NCBI GenBank assembly: GCA_965212075.1
Contig: OZ243043.1
Span: 1,302,001 to 1,366,000, forward strand
Direction of reading: 5' to 3'
DNA: 64,000 bases
Origin: CBDBUR01 sp965212075
Lineage (GTDB): Bacteria; Pseudomonadota; Alphaproteobacteria; JAPOUT01; G958296285
Position numbers and translations under genes: made by a program. Of this stretch, positions 34,020 to 43,588 are shown piece by piece. Position 1 is the first letter of the stretch. Every line of letters starts with the position of its first letter. Below the pieces are notes generated by a model, which saw nothing but the letters and a program-made list of their open reading frames with translations, searched no databases and was not told where the DNA came from.

Positions 34020-35933
34020 TTACCGCGCCGCGCGCATTTTTCTTCCCCAAAATTTCACCAGCGGAAGCAGCAAAAAAATGAGAAGCAAAATGAGGGGCAC
34101 AAAAACAATATTGAAAAAATGCACCCAGAGGCCCAGCCGTTCAATTTCCTGATTGAGCTGGCGGCGCACATCGCGCAGGCTGCGCCGCGAGGCAAGCAGA
34201 TCACGCCGCAATTCGGTCATGGATTTTTGCGCGGCCGCATCTTGCCCTGAGGACAAGCCGCCATCTATTTTTGCGAGCCTGTCTTCAATGGCAGCGATCT
34301 GGCTGCGCAGCTGGTATTGCCGCTCAGATAATTCTTCTGACGCGCGCGCGCGCAGATTAGCGACATGCGTGAAGGGACGCGCTTGTTTTTTGCGTCCGCG
34401 CAGCGCGATCAAATCCTGTGATCCCATCAAATCATCAATCATGTTAATCAAAAAAACCGCATTATCAGCAAAAGGCGTTGCGATTTCCGTATCGGAAAAA
34501 ACCTGCCGATGCGTCCAGAAGCGGTCTTCAAATAAATCACTATCTGCGACGAGAATGATCTGTGCTGCGCGCTTTGTTGTGCCGATATGAGACTGATCAG
34601 CAACAAAAGAAATCCTGCGGCCTTTTTTGCGCGATTTTTTTGGCCTGCCGGGAAAGGCGCTTGCGAAATGCCCTGAAAGTCTTGCCGCCAAAACATAAGA
34701 CTGCCCGGTCGGCGCAAACGCGGCAAGCAGATCATCCGGCGTGCGTCCTTTGATGAATTGCGGGCTGACCAGCATCGCGTCGTCGGACGATGTGATGAGC
34801 GGATGGAAAGCCGCCTCGCGCCCCGCCAAAGGCGTGAAATGTCCGCTGGTCGCAAGATTGATCAAAGACAAGTCGCTGATCGCAGCCTCATCATCGGCAA
34901 GCACGGCGCGGTTGGCGGCCAGCCAGAGAACATAATCTCGGGTTACAAAATTGTCGGTTTGGGCGCGCAAAGAATCGCGCACCGCAACCGGCTGGGCGAG
35001 CGCGCGATCGGCAACAATGTCGTTGGGATCAAACCGCACGCCCCACGCCTTAAAAAGCGGCGCGAGATTAGACGAACGCGCAAGCCCTTTCAACTTGCGG
35101 CCACGCCAAACCTTCTGGCTGATCTCGGCATAAGGATCAACAAATGCCAGCACCGCGCCGCCGCGCATGACAAATTGATCAATCGCATAAAGCGTTTTGA
35201 CCGAAAGCCGCTTGGGATGAGCGATCATGAGCACATTGATCCGCTCAGACACTTGGGAAAAACTTTGCTCCAAAAATTCCAACTTGAAATGATCCAGCAA
35301 TTGGCGGTAGATCAAAAAAGGCCGCGCTTGACCGGCCTGTGCGGCGGCGAGGCCGCCTATGCCTGTATCTAGCGGCAGGCTCGTGACAATGCCCAGCACC
35401 GGCTTTTCGCGCAAAGCGAGCGTGCGGATCATCCGGATGAGGTCATATTCAAGATGGTGCTCTCGTTCAAGCGTGAAAAACGGGATCGTCTCAACGCCAT
35501 CAACACGATTGGCGCCCGCGAGGCCAAAATATAAAAGCCGATCTTGATCAACCGTTGCCGGTCTGAGGCCTAATGCCAGTGCGAGGTCTTCCTCTTCACT
35601 GAAAGCTTCCGGCTCAATATATTCAATTTGGATCTGCCCTGCGCTCGCGCGCGTGATTTCGCTGAGCAGATCGCGCACACGCTGGCCATGCGCGCGCAAA
35701 GCCGGATATTCCTGCGCGAGGCGGCGCGAAAAGAAAAAGCGCAAAGAAATCGGCTCTTCAATGGCAGAGATGATTTCGCGGCTATTTTCGGTCAGCGTCC
35801 ATAATTTTTGCTCGGTCAGATCAAATCTGATGCCGCGCAGCCAAATGTTGGATGAAACCATGATGGACACGAAGATCACCGCCAGCAAAATGAGCGCGGT
35901 GATGTGAATTAAATGATATTTACGCGCGCTCAT
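34020..35933 (-). CDS. GldG-like ABC-associated membrane protein
   Basis: 637 residues: N-terminal membrane helix (about 9-30), a long extracytoplasmic region with the GldG pattern (LTENSREIISAIEEPISLRFFFS; noted core PISLRFFFS), an ABC-type substrate-binding-like domain, a coiled-coil stretch (about 530-600), and a C-terminal membrane helix (about 605-628). The ATG overlaps the permease stop (ATGA). GldG with GldA/F is needed for gliding in Bacteroidetes, but in alphaproteobacteria the substrate is unknown and no gliding is implied. Confidence 0.82.
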   Translation of the reverse strand: MSARKYHLIHITALILLAVIFVSIMVSSNIWLRGIRFDLTEQKLWTLTENSREIISAIEEPISLRFFFSRRLAQEYPALRAHGQRVRDLLSEITRASAGQIQIEYIEPEAFSEEEDLALALGLRPATVDQDRLLYFGLAGANRVDGVETIPFFTLEREHHLEYDLIRMIRTLALREKPVLGIVTSLPLDTGIGGLAAAQAGQARPFLIYRQLLDHFKLEFLEQSFSQVSERINVLMIAHPKRLSVKTLYAIDQFVMRGGAVLAFVDPYAEISQKVWRGRKLKGLARSSNLAPLFKAWGVRFDPNDIVADRALAQPVAVRDSLRAQTDNFVTRDYVLWLAANRAVLADDEAAISDLSLINLATSGHFTPLAGREAAFHPLITSSDDAMLVSPQFIKGRTPDDLLAAFAPTGQSYVLAARLSGHFASAFPGRPKKSRKKGRRISFVADQSHIGTTKRAAQIILVADSDLFEDRFWTHRQVFSDTEIATPFADNAVFLINMIDDLMGSQDLIALRGRKKQARPFTHVANLRARASEELSERQYQLRSQIAAIEDRLAKIDGGLSSGQDAAAQKSMTELRRDLLASRRSLRDVRRQLNQEIERLGLWVHFFNIVFVPLILLLIFLLLPLVKFWGRKMRAAR

Positions 35934-36694
35934 GAATCCTGCTCATAAATTCTATCCAGCCGCGCGCCGGTGAACCAATCAACCAGCACGCACGCCGCCG
36001 CCAGCCAGACCGCAATATGCGTGATGAAAAAAACAAAATCACTCAGATGAATCACGCCGCGCTGGATGGCATCAAAATGCGTAAGAAAGCTAAATGAAGC
36101 GATCACTTCAAGAAATAAAGGCGACGCGGCATCAGATAAAAGATCAAGCATCACCCGCCAGCCAATCATCACAAATACGGCGCACAATGCCGCGCCGGAA
36201 ATAAAAGCGATCACTTGATTGCGCGTCGGCACCGACATGCACAGACAGATCGCCAAATAAGCGCCCGCCATCAAAAAGCTGCCTAAATAACCGGCAAAAA
36301 TGACCCCATTATCCGGCGCGCCCAAATAATTGACCGTGAGCCAAATCGGAAATGTCAAAGCGAGCGTAAATCCGGCAAATAGCCAAGCAGCAAAAAATTT
36401 TCCCAAAATGGCGCTCGCCAGCGGCACCGGCCAGGTGAGCAAAAGCTCAATCGTCCCCTGCTGGCGCTCTTCAGACCATAGCCGCATCGCAAGTGCGGGC
36501 ATAAAAAATAAATACAGCCAAGGGTGAAAAGCAAAAAAAACATCCAAACGTGCTTCTTCATTTTCAAAAAACCGGCCAAGGTAAAACGTCGTCAGGCCTG
36601 ATGCCAGCAAAAAAACAATGGAGACGATCAGCGCAATCGGTGCCTCCATCAGGCCGCGCAATTCGCGCAGAAATATCGCGCGGAAAACTTTCAT
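35930..36694 (-). CDS. ABC transporter permease (GldF/NosY type)
   Basis: 254 residues with six predicted hydrophobic segments. Starts MKVFRAIFLRELRGLMEAP and contains the LRLWSEERQQGTIELLLTWPV pattern (core ERQQGTIELLLTWPV), typical of ABC-2 permeases partnering GldG-like proteins. ATGA overlaps at both ends with the ATPase and GldG genes show a tightly coupled operon. Confidence 0.88.
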   Translation of the reverse strand: MKVFRAIFLRELRGLMEAPIALIVSIVFLLASGLTTFYLGRFFENEEARLDVFFAFHPWLYLFFMPALAMRLWSEERQQGTIELLLTWPVPLASAILGKFFAAWLFAGFTLALTFPIWLTVNYLGAPDNGVIFAGYLGSFLMAGAYLAICLCMSVPTRNQVIAFISGAALCAVFVMIGWRVMLDLLSDAASPLFLEVIASFSFLTHFDAIQRGVIHLSDFVFFITHIAVWLAAACVLVDWFTGARLDRIYEQDS

Positions 36695-37710
36695 TGCGAC
36701 GTGCTCGCGGCAGCGGCGGGCGCGCCGGTCATCTGGTAAAAGACATCGTCAAGCCGGCCGGCCTCAACGGCGATTCCAAATAAAGGAATGCGCGATGACG
36801 CCGCAAGCCGGCGAATATCGTGCGCCAGCTTTTCTGAATTTTTTCCCGGCTGAGGAAAAAAAGTGATCCACGCCTCGTTTTTTTTGAGGACGATTTCATG
36901 ATCACGCACATCGCTCAATCTTTGCGCCAAAGTGCATAATTTTTTGGACATATGCGCGGCCACCGCCACGCTGATCGCATTGTGATAATGCGAGCGGGTG
37001 GCAAATTGCGCGGGCGTTTCATCGGCGAGAATGCGCCCGTGATCCATAATCAGCACGCGCGTGCATAAAGGCGCGACCTCTTCCAAAATGTGCGTTGAAA
37101 TGATGATCGCCTTGGTTTTGGCCATCGCGCGAATCAGACTGCGCACATGACGCTTTTGATTGGGATCAAGGCCGTCTGTCGGCTCGTCAAGAATGAGCAC
37201 GGGCGGATCATGAAAAATTGCCTGCGCCAATCCGACGCGGCGGCGATAGCCCTTGGACAAAGTGGAAATTTTCTGATTGGCGACAGAGTGCAAATCGGCC
37301 AGCTCCATCGCGCGGTCAATGGCGGCGCGCGCATGATGAGCGCGCAGACCGCGCACATTGGCCGCAAAGCGCAATAGATTTAACGGAGTCATATCCGGCC
37401 AGAGCGGCGCGCCTTCGGGCAGATAGCCCATCATCGTCCGCGCCGCAAAGGATTCTTCCAGCACATCATGGCCGCAAAGAAAAATATCTCCAGCGGAGGG
37501 TCTGAGAAAACCGGCGATCATGCGCATGGCTGTCGTTTTGCCCGCGCCATTGGGGCCCATCACGCCGAGCACATCGCCCGCATCAACGTGGAAAGAGATA
37601 TTGTCAACCACGCGCTGCGCGCCAAAATATTTGACGACGCGATCAACAACGACCATATGCGCATTATGCGCCACAGATTTATCTGGTTCAGTTATTTGCG
37701 CAGGATTCAT
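36691..37710 (-). CDS. ABC transporter ATPase (GldA type)
   Basis: ATPase of the GldA/F/G/DUF4340 unit. 339 residues from the ATG at 37708-37710. Walker A GPNGAGKTT with Lys58, signature LSKGYRRRVGLAQA (Tyr for the usual Gly/Gln, as in the drug and GldA subgroup), and Walker B LILDEPTDGLDPNQ. The frame allows a start five codons earlier, but only the later ATG has a GGAG, 9 bases upstream. That GGAG lies in one arm of a 5-bp hairpin (GCTCC-loop-GGAGC, 37719-37733). Confidence 0.88.
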   Translation of the reverse strand: MNPAQITEPDKSVAHNAHMVVVDRVVKYFGAQRVVDNISFHVDAGDVLGVMGPNGAGKTTAMRMIAGFLRPSAGDIFLCGHDVLEESFAARTMMGYLPEGAPLWPDMTPLNLLRFAANVRGLRAHHARAAIDRAMELADLHSVANQKISTLSKGYRRRVGLAQAIFHDPPVLILDEPTDGLDPNQKRHVRSLIRAMAKTKAIIISTHILEEVAPLCTRVLIMDHGRILADETPAQFATRSHYHNAISVAVAAHMSKKLCTLAQRLSDVRDHEIVLKKNEAWITFFPQPGKNSEKLAHDIRRLAASSRIPLFGIAVEAGRLDDVFYQMTGAPAAAASTSQ

Positions 37711-37761
37711 CGTGAAAGGCTCCATAAAGGAGCATCATTCCTCACACAGATGAAAAGGGGG

Positions 37762-38490
37762 TTAACGCCGCTCGCCGAAAAATTGCAGCAGAAACAGGAA
37801 CATATTGATGAAGCTGATATAAAGCGACAAAGTTCCCATCAATGCGGCGCGGCGCAGAATGACCGCGCCCGCCTGCCCCATAGAGCTAAATTGAAAATAG
37901 ATGTTTTTGAGTCTCTGGGTCTCATAGGCGGTGATGCCGGCGAAAATCAAAACGCCCATCGCCGAGATCGCAAAATGAAAGGTTGTGCTTGCTAGGAACA
38001 GATTGACGATGGAAGCGACGATCAGGCCGATGACCGAGATCAGGAGAAATGTTTGCAGAGGGCCTAGGTCGCGCTTGGTCGTGTAGCCATAAAGCGAGCA
38101 GGCGGAAAAGGTGATCGCGGTGATCATAAAGACGCGCGCAATCGAGCCGCCGGTATAAAGCAGGAAGACATGGCCGAGCGAAAATCCGTTGAGCAGCACA
38201 AAAGCCCAAAACAGCATCTGCAACGTTGAATGTTGGAGCGTGTTAATGCGGAACATCAAAAAGAATAAAATGCCCAGCGGCGCGAACAGGATCACATAAA
38301 ACAGCAAAGGCTGGGTCTGGACGAGGCTGAGATAGATACCCGAGACGGCGGCGAAATAAGCCACGCTGCCCGAAACGGCAAGCGATGCCGCCATCAAATT
38401 GAAAATACGCATCATATAATTGCGCAAGCCTTGATCAACCGCAGCTCCGGCTTGCTGTTGTAAAACTTGTTCGCGTTCAAAATCCGCCAT
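37762..38490 (-). CDS. Bax inhibitor-1 family membrane protein
   Basis: 242 residues from MADFEREQVLQQQAG, chosen because GGAGG is 8 bases upstream; the longer frame starts inside that site. Seven hydrophobic helices with the BI-1 region SLGHVFLLYTGGSIARVFMITA (core GGSIARVFMITA) and a C-terminal family pattern (RRAALMGTLSLYISFINMF). Bacterial members act as pH-sensitive calcium leak channels or stabilise membrane protease systems; here the role is open. It has its own good promoter and is followed by the GldA unit on the opposite side of its stop. Confidence 0.92.
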   Translation of the reverse strand: MADFEREQVLQQQAGAAVDQGLRNYMMRIFNLMAASLAVSGSVAYFAAVSGIYLSLVQTQPLLFYVILFAPLGILFFLMFRINTLQHSTLQMLFWAFVLLNGFSLGHVFLLYTGGSIARVFMITAITFSACSLYGYTTKRDLGPLQTFLLISVIGLIVASIVNLFLASTTFHFAISAMGVLIFAGITAYETQRLKNIYFQFSSMGQAGAVILRRAALMGTLSLYISFINMFLFLLQFFGERR

Positions 38491-38540
38491 GTCATGATCC
38501 TCCATAATTAAGGCGAGGTTATTTAAATCGTTCTTATATA

Positions 38541-38569
38541 AATATAGCGAGAAACAGGCCTAATTTCAA
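38541..38569 (-). promoter_or_regulatory. Promoter of the Bax inhibitor-1 gene
   Basis: Coding strand TTGAAA (plus 38564-38569), 17-base spacer, TATATT (plus 38541-38546), 5 of 6 matches in each hexamer. The -35 box overlaps the stop codon of the upstream ybbP-like gene (38566-38568). Confidence 0.7.
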
Positions 38570-41127
38570 GACCCTGCCATTTGCCGCAGCCAAGGCGCGG
38601 GTTTTTGAGCTAAGAGCCGGTGATTGACCAATAATCCGAGACCGATCGCCGTCATAATGGCGCCAAAAATTGCCGTGATGAATATGACGGGCAAAAACAC
38701 CCATTCGGCCTGCCACAAAAACGTGATGACCGCCCAAGCGCCTGTGCCGCCGATCACCAAAGCGGCAAGCGCGGCCGCACTGCCGAGCAGAAAATATTCC
38801 GTCGCGCCCGCGCGAGCGATAAAATTACGTGAAGCACCCAGCACTTTGAAAATCACCGCTTCGGTGAGTCTCTGGCGCCAGCTTGCGGCCATCGCCGCGG
38901 CAAGCACGAGCAGGCCGGTCAGCAAAGTGAAGGTGCTTGCTGCGCGCGCGGCGATGGCGATGTCGGACATGATGTCGGTGATCGCCTCAAGCACTTCACT
39001 GACCTCAACGAGCACAATGTTCGGAAATTTTTCGATGAGCACGCGGCGCAAAGCTTGCGTGTCGCTGAGCGACACATTGATCGTCGCCAAAAATCCATGC
39101 GGCGCTTCACGCAAAGGGTTGGGTGAAAAAATCAACACAAAATTGATGCCGCCTTCGGCCCAATTCACTTTTCTGATATTGGCGATGGTTGCTTTGAGCG
39201 GGCGGCCTAGAACATTGACGCTCAAACTATCGCCGATTTGCAAGCCCAGCCCTTCAGCGATATTTTCACTGATGGATAACAGAGGCGGCCCGTCATAAGT
39301 TTCCGCCCACCATTGCCCCTGCGTCAAAATACTGCCGGAAGGCTGCGCGGCGGCATAGGTCAGGCCGCGATCGCCGCGCAGCACCCAAGCCGCTGACGGC
39401 GTCGGGCGAATTGACCGCGTCGCCTTGCCATTGACGCGCGTGATCGTTCCCCGCAGCAGCGGCACAGCTTTGACATTGGAGACAGATTCATGCGCCTGCA
39501 GAAAAGCGCGCAAGCCGGAGATTTGATCCGCGCGAATGTCGGCGATGAAAAAAGATGGCGCGCGATCCGGCAATTCACTTTCAATCTGGTAGCGCAAATT
39601 GCTGTCGATCAAAGCGACGGCTGAAAGCAAAGCGAGGCCCAGCCCAAAGGCCATGATGATGTTGCGGCTCTGCGCGCCCGGCCTCGTAATGTTGGCGAGC
39701 GCAATCCGCCAGACGGGGCGAGTCTGCGGCGACAGACGCCGCAAAACACCCACCAAGCCGAGGCCGGTCAGATAAAGCAGTCCCAGCGCTGCTGCCGCGC
39801 CGGATAAAAAATACAGCGCAAAAATCCGCTCCGGCGCCAAGAAAAGTGCGAGCGCAAACAAAGCCGCAGAAAAAATCACGATCGCGGCGATCCACGGCGC
39901 ACGCAATTGTGCAAGCAATGCGCGCAGAGAGGCGGACGCGACATGCGCGCGCAATAAATGCGCTGCCGGTGTTGCGCGCGCGCGCGCCAGCGGCACAAGA
40001 GAAAATAAAATTGATGTCAGCAGGCCGAAAACCACCGAAATCATTATCGGTTGAAGATTCACTTCCGCCTGCACGGGCAGAGGCAGGAAGGTGGAAGCAA
40101 AAAAGATGATCGCAAAGGGCGCGGCGATGCCCAAAATGACGCCGATCGCAATGCCCAGCAAGGCCATGATCAAAATATGCGCGAGATAGACGCGCGCGAT
40201 CAGGCCGGTATGCGCGCCGAGGGATTTCATCATTGCGATGACGCGCCTTTTATTGCTGAGCCAGTCATGCACCGCATGTGCGATGCCGATGCCGCTGACT
40301 AAAAATATCGTCAATGATGACAGGGTCAAAAACATCGCGACGCGCTCAACGAAGCGGCGCAGCGAGGGCGAGGAATCCCTATGCGAGCGGATTTGCCAGC
40401 CTGCTTGCGGAAAGGCTGCATTCAAGCGCTGCGCAAATTGATCGGTCAGACCTGATGAGGGCGGCAAAAGGAGCCGCGTCTGGTAGGTGATGAGGCTGCC
40501 CGGCTGCACCAAATTCGTCGCGGCCAAAGCTGCGGGAGAAATGATGACGCGCGGCGCGAGCGAAATGCCGTCTGCCAACCCATCGGGCTCGGTGGTTAAT
40601 ATCGCGCGCAGTTGAAACAAAGCCGCACCGATGCGAAAGCGATCGCCGATTTTGATGTTCAACGCCGACATCAGCCCTGATGAGGCCAGCGCGCCATAAA
40701 TAATACGGCGGCTAGTTTTTTGTGCGGCGAGCGCTTGTCGGACGCTCATTTCTGGCATCAACACTGGCGCGCCCAGCAAAGGCCATTGGCCATCAACAGA
40801 TTTCAACTCGGCAAGCGTTTGCGCTGGCCTTGTGCTTGTGGGGGCGCGCGCCATCACGCGCAGCCGCGCCACTTGCGACATCTGCGCGGCATTTTGCGCA
40901 AAAAATTCTTTTTCTGCCGCACGGAAAGGCAAATGAACGCGGCGAATTTCAACATCTCCGCCGAGAATTGTGCGCCCTTCGCGCTGCAAGCCATTGGTCA
41001 AAGATTGCGTAAAGGAATTGCTGGCGGTCATGGCGAACGTGCTGACCGCCAGACAAGCGAGCACGATGGAAAAGCCGCTCAAACCACCGCGCAATTCACG
41101 CAGCATAATTTTTGCGAATAAGGGCAT
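38566..41127 (-). CDS. ybbP: ABC transporter permease, YbbP/FtsX-like
   Basis: 853 residues. Large permease with an N-terminal membrane helix, two FtsX-type blocks each holding clusters of membrane helices (about 265-475 and 715-840), and long extracytoplasmic loops. Domain order matches YbbP, the partner of YbbA in E. coli. The ATG overlaps the ybbA stop by one base (TAATG). The substrate is unknown, though lipids or lipoproteins are plausible given LolCDE-like relatives. Confidence 0.88.
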   Translation of the reverse strand: MPLFAKIMLRELRGGLSGFSIVLACLAVSTFAMTASNSFTQSLTNGLQREGRTILGGDVEIRRVHLPFRAAEKEFFAQNAAQMSQVARLRVMARAPTSTRPAQTLAELKSVDGQWPLLGAPVLMPEMSVRQALAAQKTSRRIIYGALASSGLMSALNIKIGDRFRIGAALFQLRAILTTEPDGLADGISLAPRVIISPAALAATNLVQPGSLITYQTRLLLPPSSGLTDQFAQRLNAAFPQAGWQIRSHRDSSPSLRRFVERVAMFLTLSSLTIFLVSGIGIAHAVHDWLSNKRRVIAMMKSLGAHTGLIARVYLAHILIMALLGIAIGVILGIAAPFAIIFFASTFLPLPVQAEVNLQPIMISVVFGLLTSILFSLVPLARARATPAAHLLRAHVASASLRALLAQLRAPWIAAIVIFSAALFALALFLAPERIFALYFLSGAAAALGLLYLTGLGLVGVLRRLSPQTRPVWRIALANITRPGAQSRNIIMAFGLGLALLSAVALIDSNLRYQIESELPDRAPSFFIADIRADQISGLRAFLQAHESVSNVKAVPLLRGTITRVNGKATRSIRPTPSAAWVLRGDRGLTYAAAQPSGSILTQGQWWAETYDGPPLLSISENIAEGLGLQIGDSLSVNVLGRPLKATIANIRKVNWAEGGINFVLIFSPNPLREAPHGFLATINVSLSDTQALRRVLIEKFPNIVLVEVSEVLEAITDIMSDIAIAARAASTFTLLTGLLVLAAAMAASWRQRLTEAVIFKVLGASRNFIARAGATEYFLLGSAAALAALVIGGTGAWAVITFLWQAEWVFLPVIFITAIFGAIMTAIGLGLLVNHRLLAQKPAPWLRQMAGS

Positions 41128-41801
41128 TATATTTTCACCTCATTTAAAAGACCATTTTCCATGCGCAGCTGGCGATCGCATTTCTCGGCGAGGCTGAGGT
41201 CATGGGTGACGAGCACAAAACAAACGCCCGCTTCTTTTTGGCGCTGGAAAAGCAGATCGGTGATGAGGCGGGAATTGTCGGCGTCCAAATTGCCCGTCGG
41301 CTCATCGGCGAGCAGGATCGGCGGGGCGGCGATCATTGCGCGCGCCAATCCGACGCGCTGCTGCTCACCGCCGGATAATTGTGCCGGATAATGGTCAAGG
41401 CGCGCACCCAGACCGATTTCTTCCAATGCGGCGCGCGCGCGGCTTTGTGCATCCGCTGCGCCTAAAAATTCAAGCGGCAGCGCGGTATTTTCAAGCGCCG
41501 TCATTGTCGGGATCAAATAAAAAGACTGAAAAACAATGCCAATATGCGCGCCGCGAAAGCGCGCGCGCTGGTCTTCGCTCATTTCGGCCATATTCGCGTC
41601 CGCCACTTTGATCTCTCCAGCACTCGGCAGATCAAGGCCGGCCATCAGCATAATCAATGAAGATTTGCCCGACCCGCTCGGCCCGATAATTGCCGCCGAT
41701 TCGCCCTCTTGAATGGTAAAGTCAATGCCGCGCAAAATCTCAATCGGGCCGGACGGCCCTCTCAAAGTGAACTGAACATCTTTCAACATCAAAGGAAACA
41801 T
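41127..41801 (-). CDS. ybbA: ABC transporter ATPase, YbbA-like (LolD family)
   Basis: 224 residues from MFPLMLKDVQFTLRG. The frame extends 24 codons upstream, but that part would lie wholly inside tesA on the other strand and shows no family similarity. Walker A GPSGSGKSS with Lys46, LSGGEQQRVGLARA, and Walker B LLADEPTGNLD. The ATG is antiparallel to the tesA ATG and shares bases with it, so each gene's promoter must lie inside the other. Pairs with ybbP. Confidence 0.93.
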   Translation of the reverse strand: MFPLMLKDVQFTLRGPSGPIEILRGIDFTIQEGESAAIIGPSGSGKSSLIMLMAGLDLPSAGEIKVADANMAEMSEDQRARFRGAHIGIVFQSFYLIPTMTALENTALPLEFLGAADAQSRARAALEEIGLGARLDHYPAQLSGGEQQRVGLARAMIAAPPILLADEPTGNLDADNSRLITDLLFQRQKEAGVCFVLVTHDLSLAEKCDRQLRMENGLLNEVKI

Positions 41802-41802
41802 G

Positions 41803-42474
41803 ATGAAGCTATCCTTAACACAATTATTCACTCTATTCATGCTTCTCGCATTTTCATCTATGTCCGCGGGCATGTTTATGGGCGGCGCTCATGCCAAGAC
41901 GAGGGTGCAAATTTTGATTTATGGCGACAGCCTCGCGGCGGGCTATGGCCTTCAGCCCACAGACGGCTTTGCGCCGCAGCTTCAGCGCGCGCTGGCGGCG
42001 CGGCGGATTGAAGCGGACATTTTCAACGCCAGCCAATCCGGTGAGACAACGGCAGGCGGCCTCGCGCGGCTGAAATGGAGCTTGGACGGCACACAGCCCG
42101 ATATCATCATTTTGGAACTGGGCGCCAATGATGCTTTGCGCGCGGTGGCGCCGCAAAAAACACGCGCCAATTTGGAAAAGATGCTCACCCAGCTCAAGGC
42201 AAGACGGATCAAAATTCTGCTCGCGGGCATGCGCGCGCCGCCCAATCTCGGGCCGATCTATGGCAAAAAATTTGACGCGATCTATCCGGAGCTTGCAAAA
42301 AAGCATAAAGCGGCTTTATATCCCTTCTTTCTAGAGGGCGTCGCTGGACAAAGAAAGCTCAATTTGCGCGACGGCATGCATCCCAACACTCAGGGCATTC
42401 GCCGGATCGTCAAAGGCATTTTGCCCTATATTGAAAACATCATTTCCGAAAGGGAAAATAAAAAGGGGAAATAA
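41803..42474 (+). CDS. tesA: Arylesterase / acyl-CoA thioesterase I, SGNH hydrolase
   Basis: Periplasmic multifunctional esterase. 223 residues, with a signal peptide (about 1-31, ending near GGAHA). SGNH blocks: Ser43 (YGDSLAAGYGL), Gly80 (SQSGETT), Asn109 (GANDALRA), and Asp190/His193 (DGMHPN). The second of two adjacent ATGs is used because AAGGA is 6 bases away; the first is at 41800. Divergent from ybbA as in E. coli tesA-ybbAP. Its stop overlaps the next gene by one base. Confidence 0.93.
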   Translation: MKLSLTQLFTLFMLLAFSSMSAGMFMGGAHAKTRVQILIYGDSLAAGYGLQPTDGFAPQLQRALAARRIEADIFNASQSGETTAGGLARLKWSLDGTQPDIIILELGANDALRAVAPQKTRANLEKMLTQLKARRIKILLAGMRAPPNLGPIYGKKFDAIYPELAKKHKAALYPFFLEGVAGQRKLNLRDGMHPNTQGIRRIVKGILPYIENIISERENKKGK

Positions 42475-43517
42475 TGGAGCAGCGCAAATTGGGAAAGACG
42501 GACATCAACGTGTCCGCATTATGTCTGGGCACAATGACGTGGGGGCAGCAAAACACTGAGGCCGAAGGCCATGCGCAAATGGATTATGCCTATGATCAGG
42601 GCATCAATTTTTTTGACACGTCTGAAATGTATCCGGTGCCGCCCAAAGCCGAAACGCAGGGGCGCACCGAGGAGATCATCGGCACATGGTTTAAGGCTAG
42701 CCAAAATCGCGAGAAAGTCATTCTTGCGACCAAAGTCGCCGGACGCTCGCCGATGACGTGGCTGCGCGAGGACGGCGCGCGCACCGAGCAAAGTCGTGAA
42801 CAAATTTTTGAGGCGGTGGATAAAAGCCTCAAAAGATTGCAGACCGATTATATAGACCTTTATCAATTGCACTGGCCTGATCGGCCCATGAAATTGTTTG
42901 GCGGGATGCTGGGCTATCAGCATATTAAAGGCTACAGCCATCCGATCGCTGAAATTCTCGCAGCGCTTGATGAATGTGTCAAAGTCGGCAAGATCAGACA
43001 TATCGGCCTGTCCAATGAAACCCCTTGGGGGAGCATGACTTTTCTCCGTGAGGCAGAAAAGCACAATCTACCGCGGGTGCAATCTATTCAAAATGCTTAT
43101 AATTTTCTCAACCGCACATTTGAGCTGGGCGGCGCGGAAATTGCGCTGCGAGAAAAAATCGGGCTGCTGGCCTATTCGCCGCTGGCACAGGGCTATCTGA
43201 CCGGAAAATATCAAAACGGCGCGCTGCCGCAGGGATCGCGCAAACAGCTCTTCAACCGACTGCAGCGCTATGAAACAAAGGGAGCCAGCGCGCGCATTGA
43301 TGATTATGTGGCGCTCGCCAAACAATATGGGCTTGATCCGGCGCAAATGGCGCTGCGGTTTGTCACCGAACGCGATTTTGTTACCTCCAACATTATCGGC
43401 GCGACATCTTTTGAACAATTGAAGATCGCCATTGCCAGCGCCACAATCGCATGGCCGGAGGAGATTGAAAAAGCCATCAGCGAGATTCATCTCAAACAGC
43501 CTAATCCCTGTCCTTAA
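42474..43517 (+). CDS. tas: Aldo-keto reductase, Tas family
   Basis: NADP(H)-dependent oxidoreductase of unknown physiological substrate. 347 residues. Catalytic tetrad Asp48, Tyr53, Lys87, His133 and NADP-binding C-terminal segment. Tas-type features are the EMYPVPP loop after Asp-Tyr and the length. Its ATG overlaps the tesA stop by one base, so it is coupled to a functionally unrelated gene. Confidence 0.9.
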   Translation: MEQRKLGKTDINVSALCLGTMTWGQQNTEAEGHAQMDYAYDQGINFFDTSEMYPVPPKAETQGRTEEIIGTWFKASQNREKVILATKVAGRSPMTWLREDGARTEQSREQIFEAVDKSLKRLQTDYIDLYQLHWPDRPMKLFGGMLGYQHIKGYSHPIAEILAALDECVKVGKIRHIGLSNETPWGSMTFLREAEKHNLPRVQSIQNAYNFLNRTFELGGAEIALREKIGLLAYSPLAQGYLTGKYQNGALPQGSRKQLFNRLQRYETKGASARIDDYVALAKQYGLDPAQMALRFVTERDFVTSNIIGATSFEQLKIAIASATIAWPEEIEKAISEIHLKQPNPCP

Positions 43518-43549
43518 GGCACGAGGAAAGCGCGAGGAAAGTGAGAGAC

Positions 43550-43579
43550 TTGACTTGCGCGCGGCTCAACGGGCACAAT
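43550..43579 (+). promoter_or_regulatory. Putative sdh operon promoter
   Basis: TTGACT (43550-43555), 18-base spacer, CACAAT (43574-43579; 4 of 6). A transcript beginning near 43587 would carry both copies of the duplicated ribosome-binding region and would exclude the GTG at 43541, supporting the later sdhC start. Confidence 0.5.
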
Positions 43580-43588
43580 AGAGCAATT

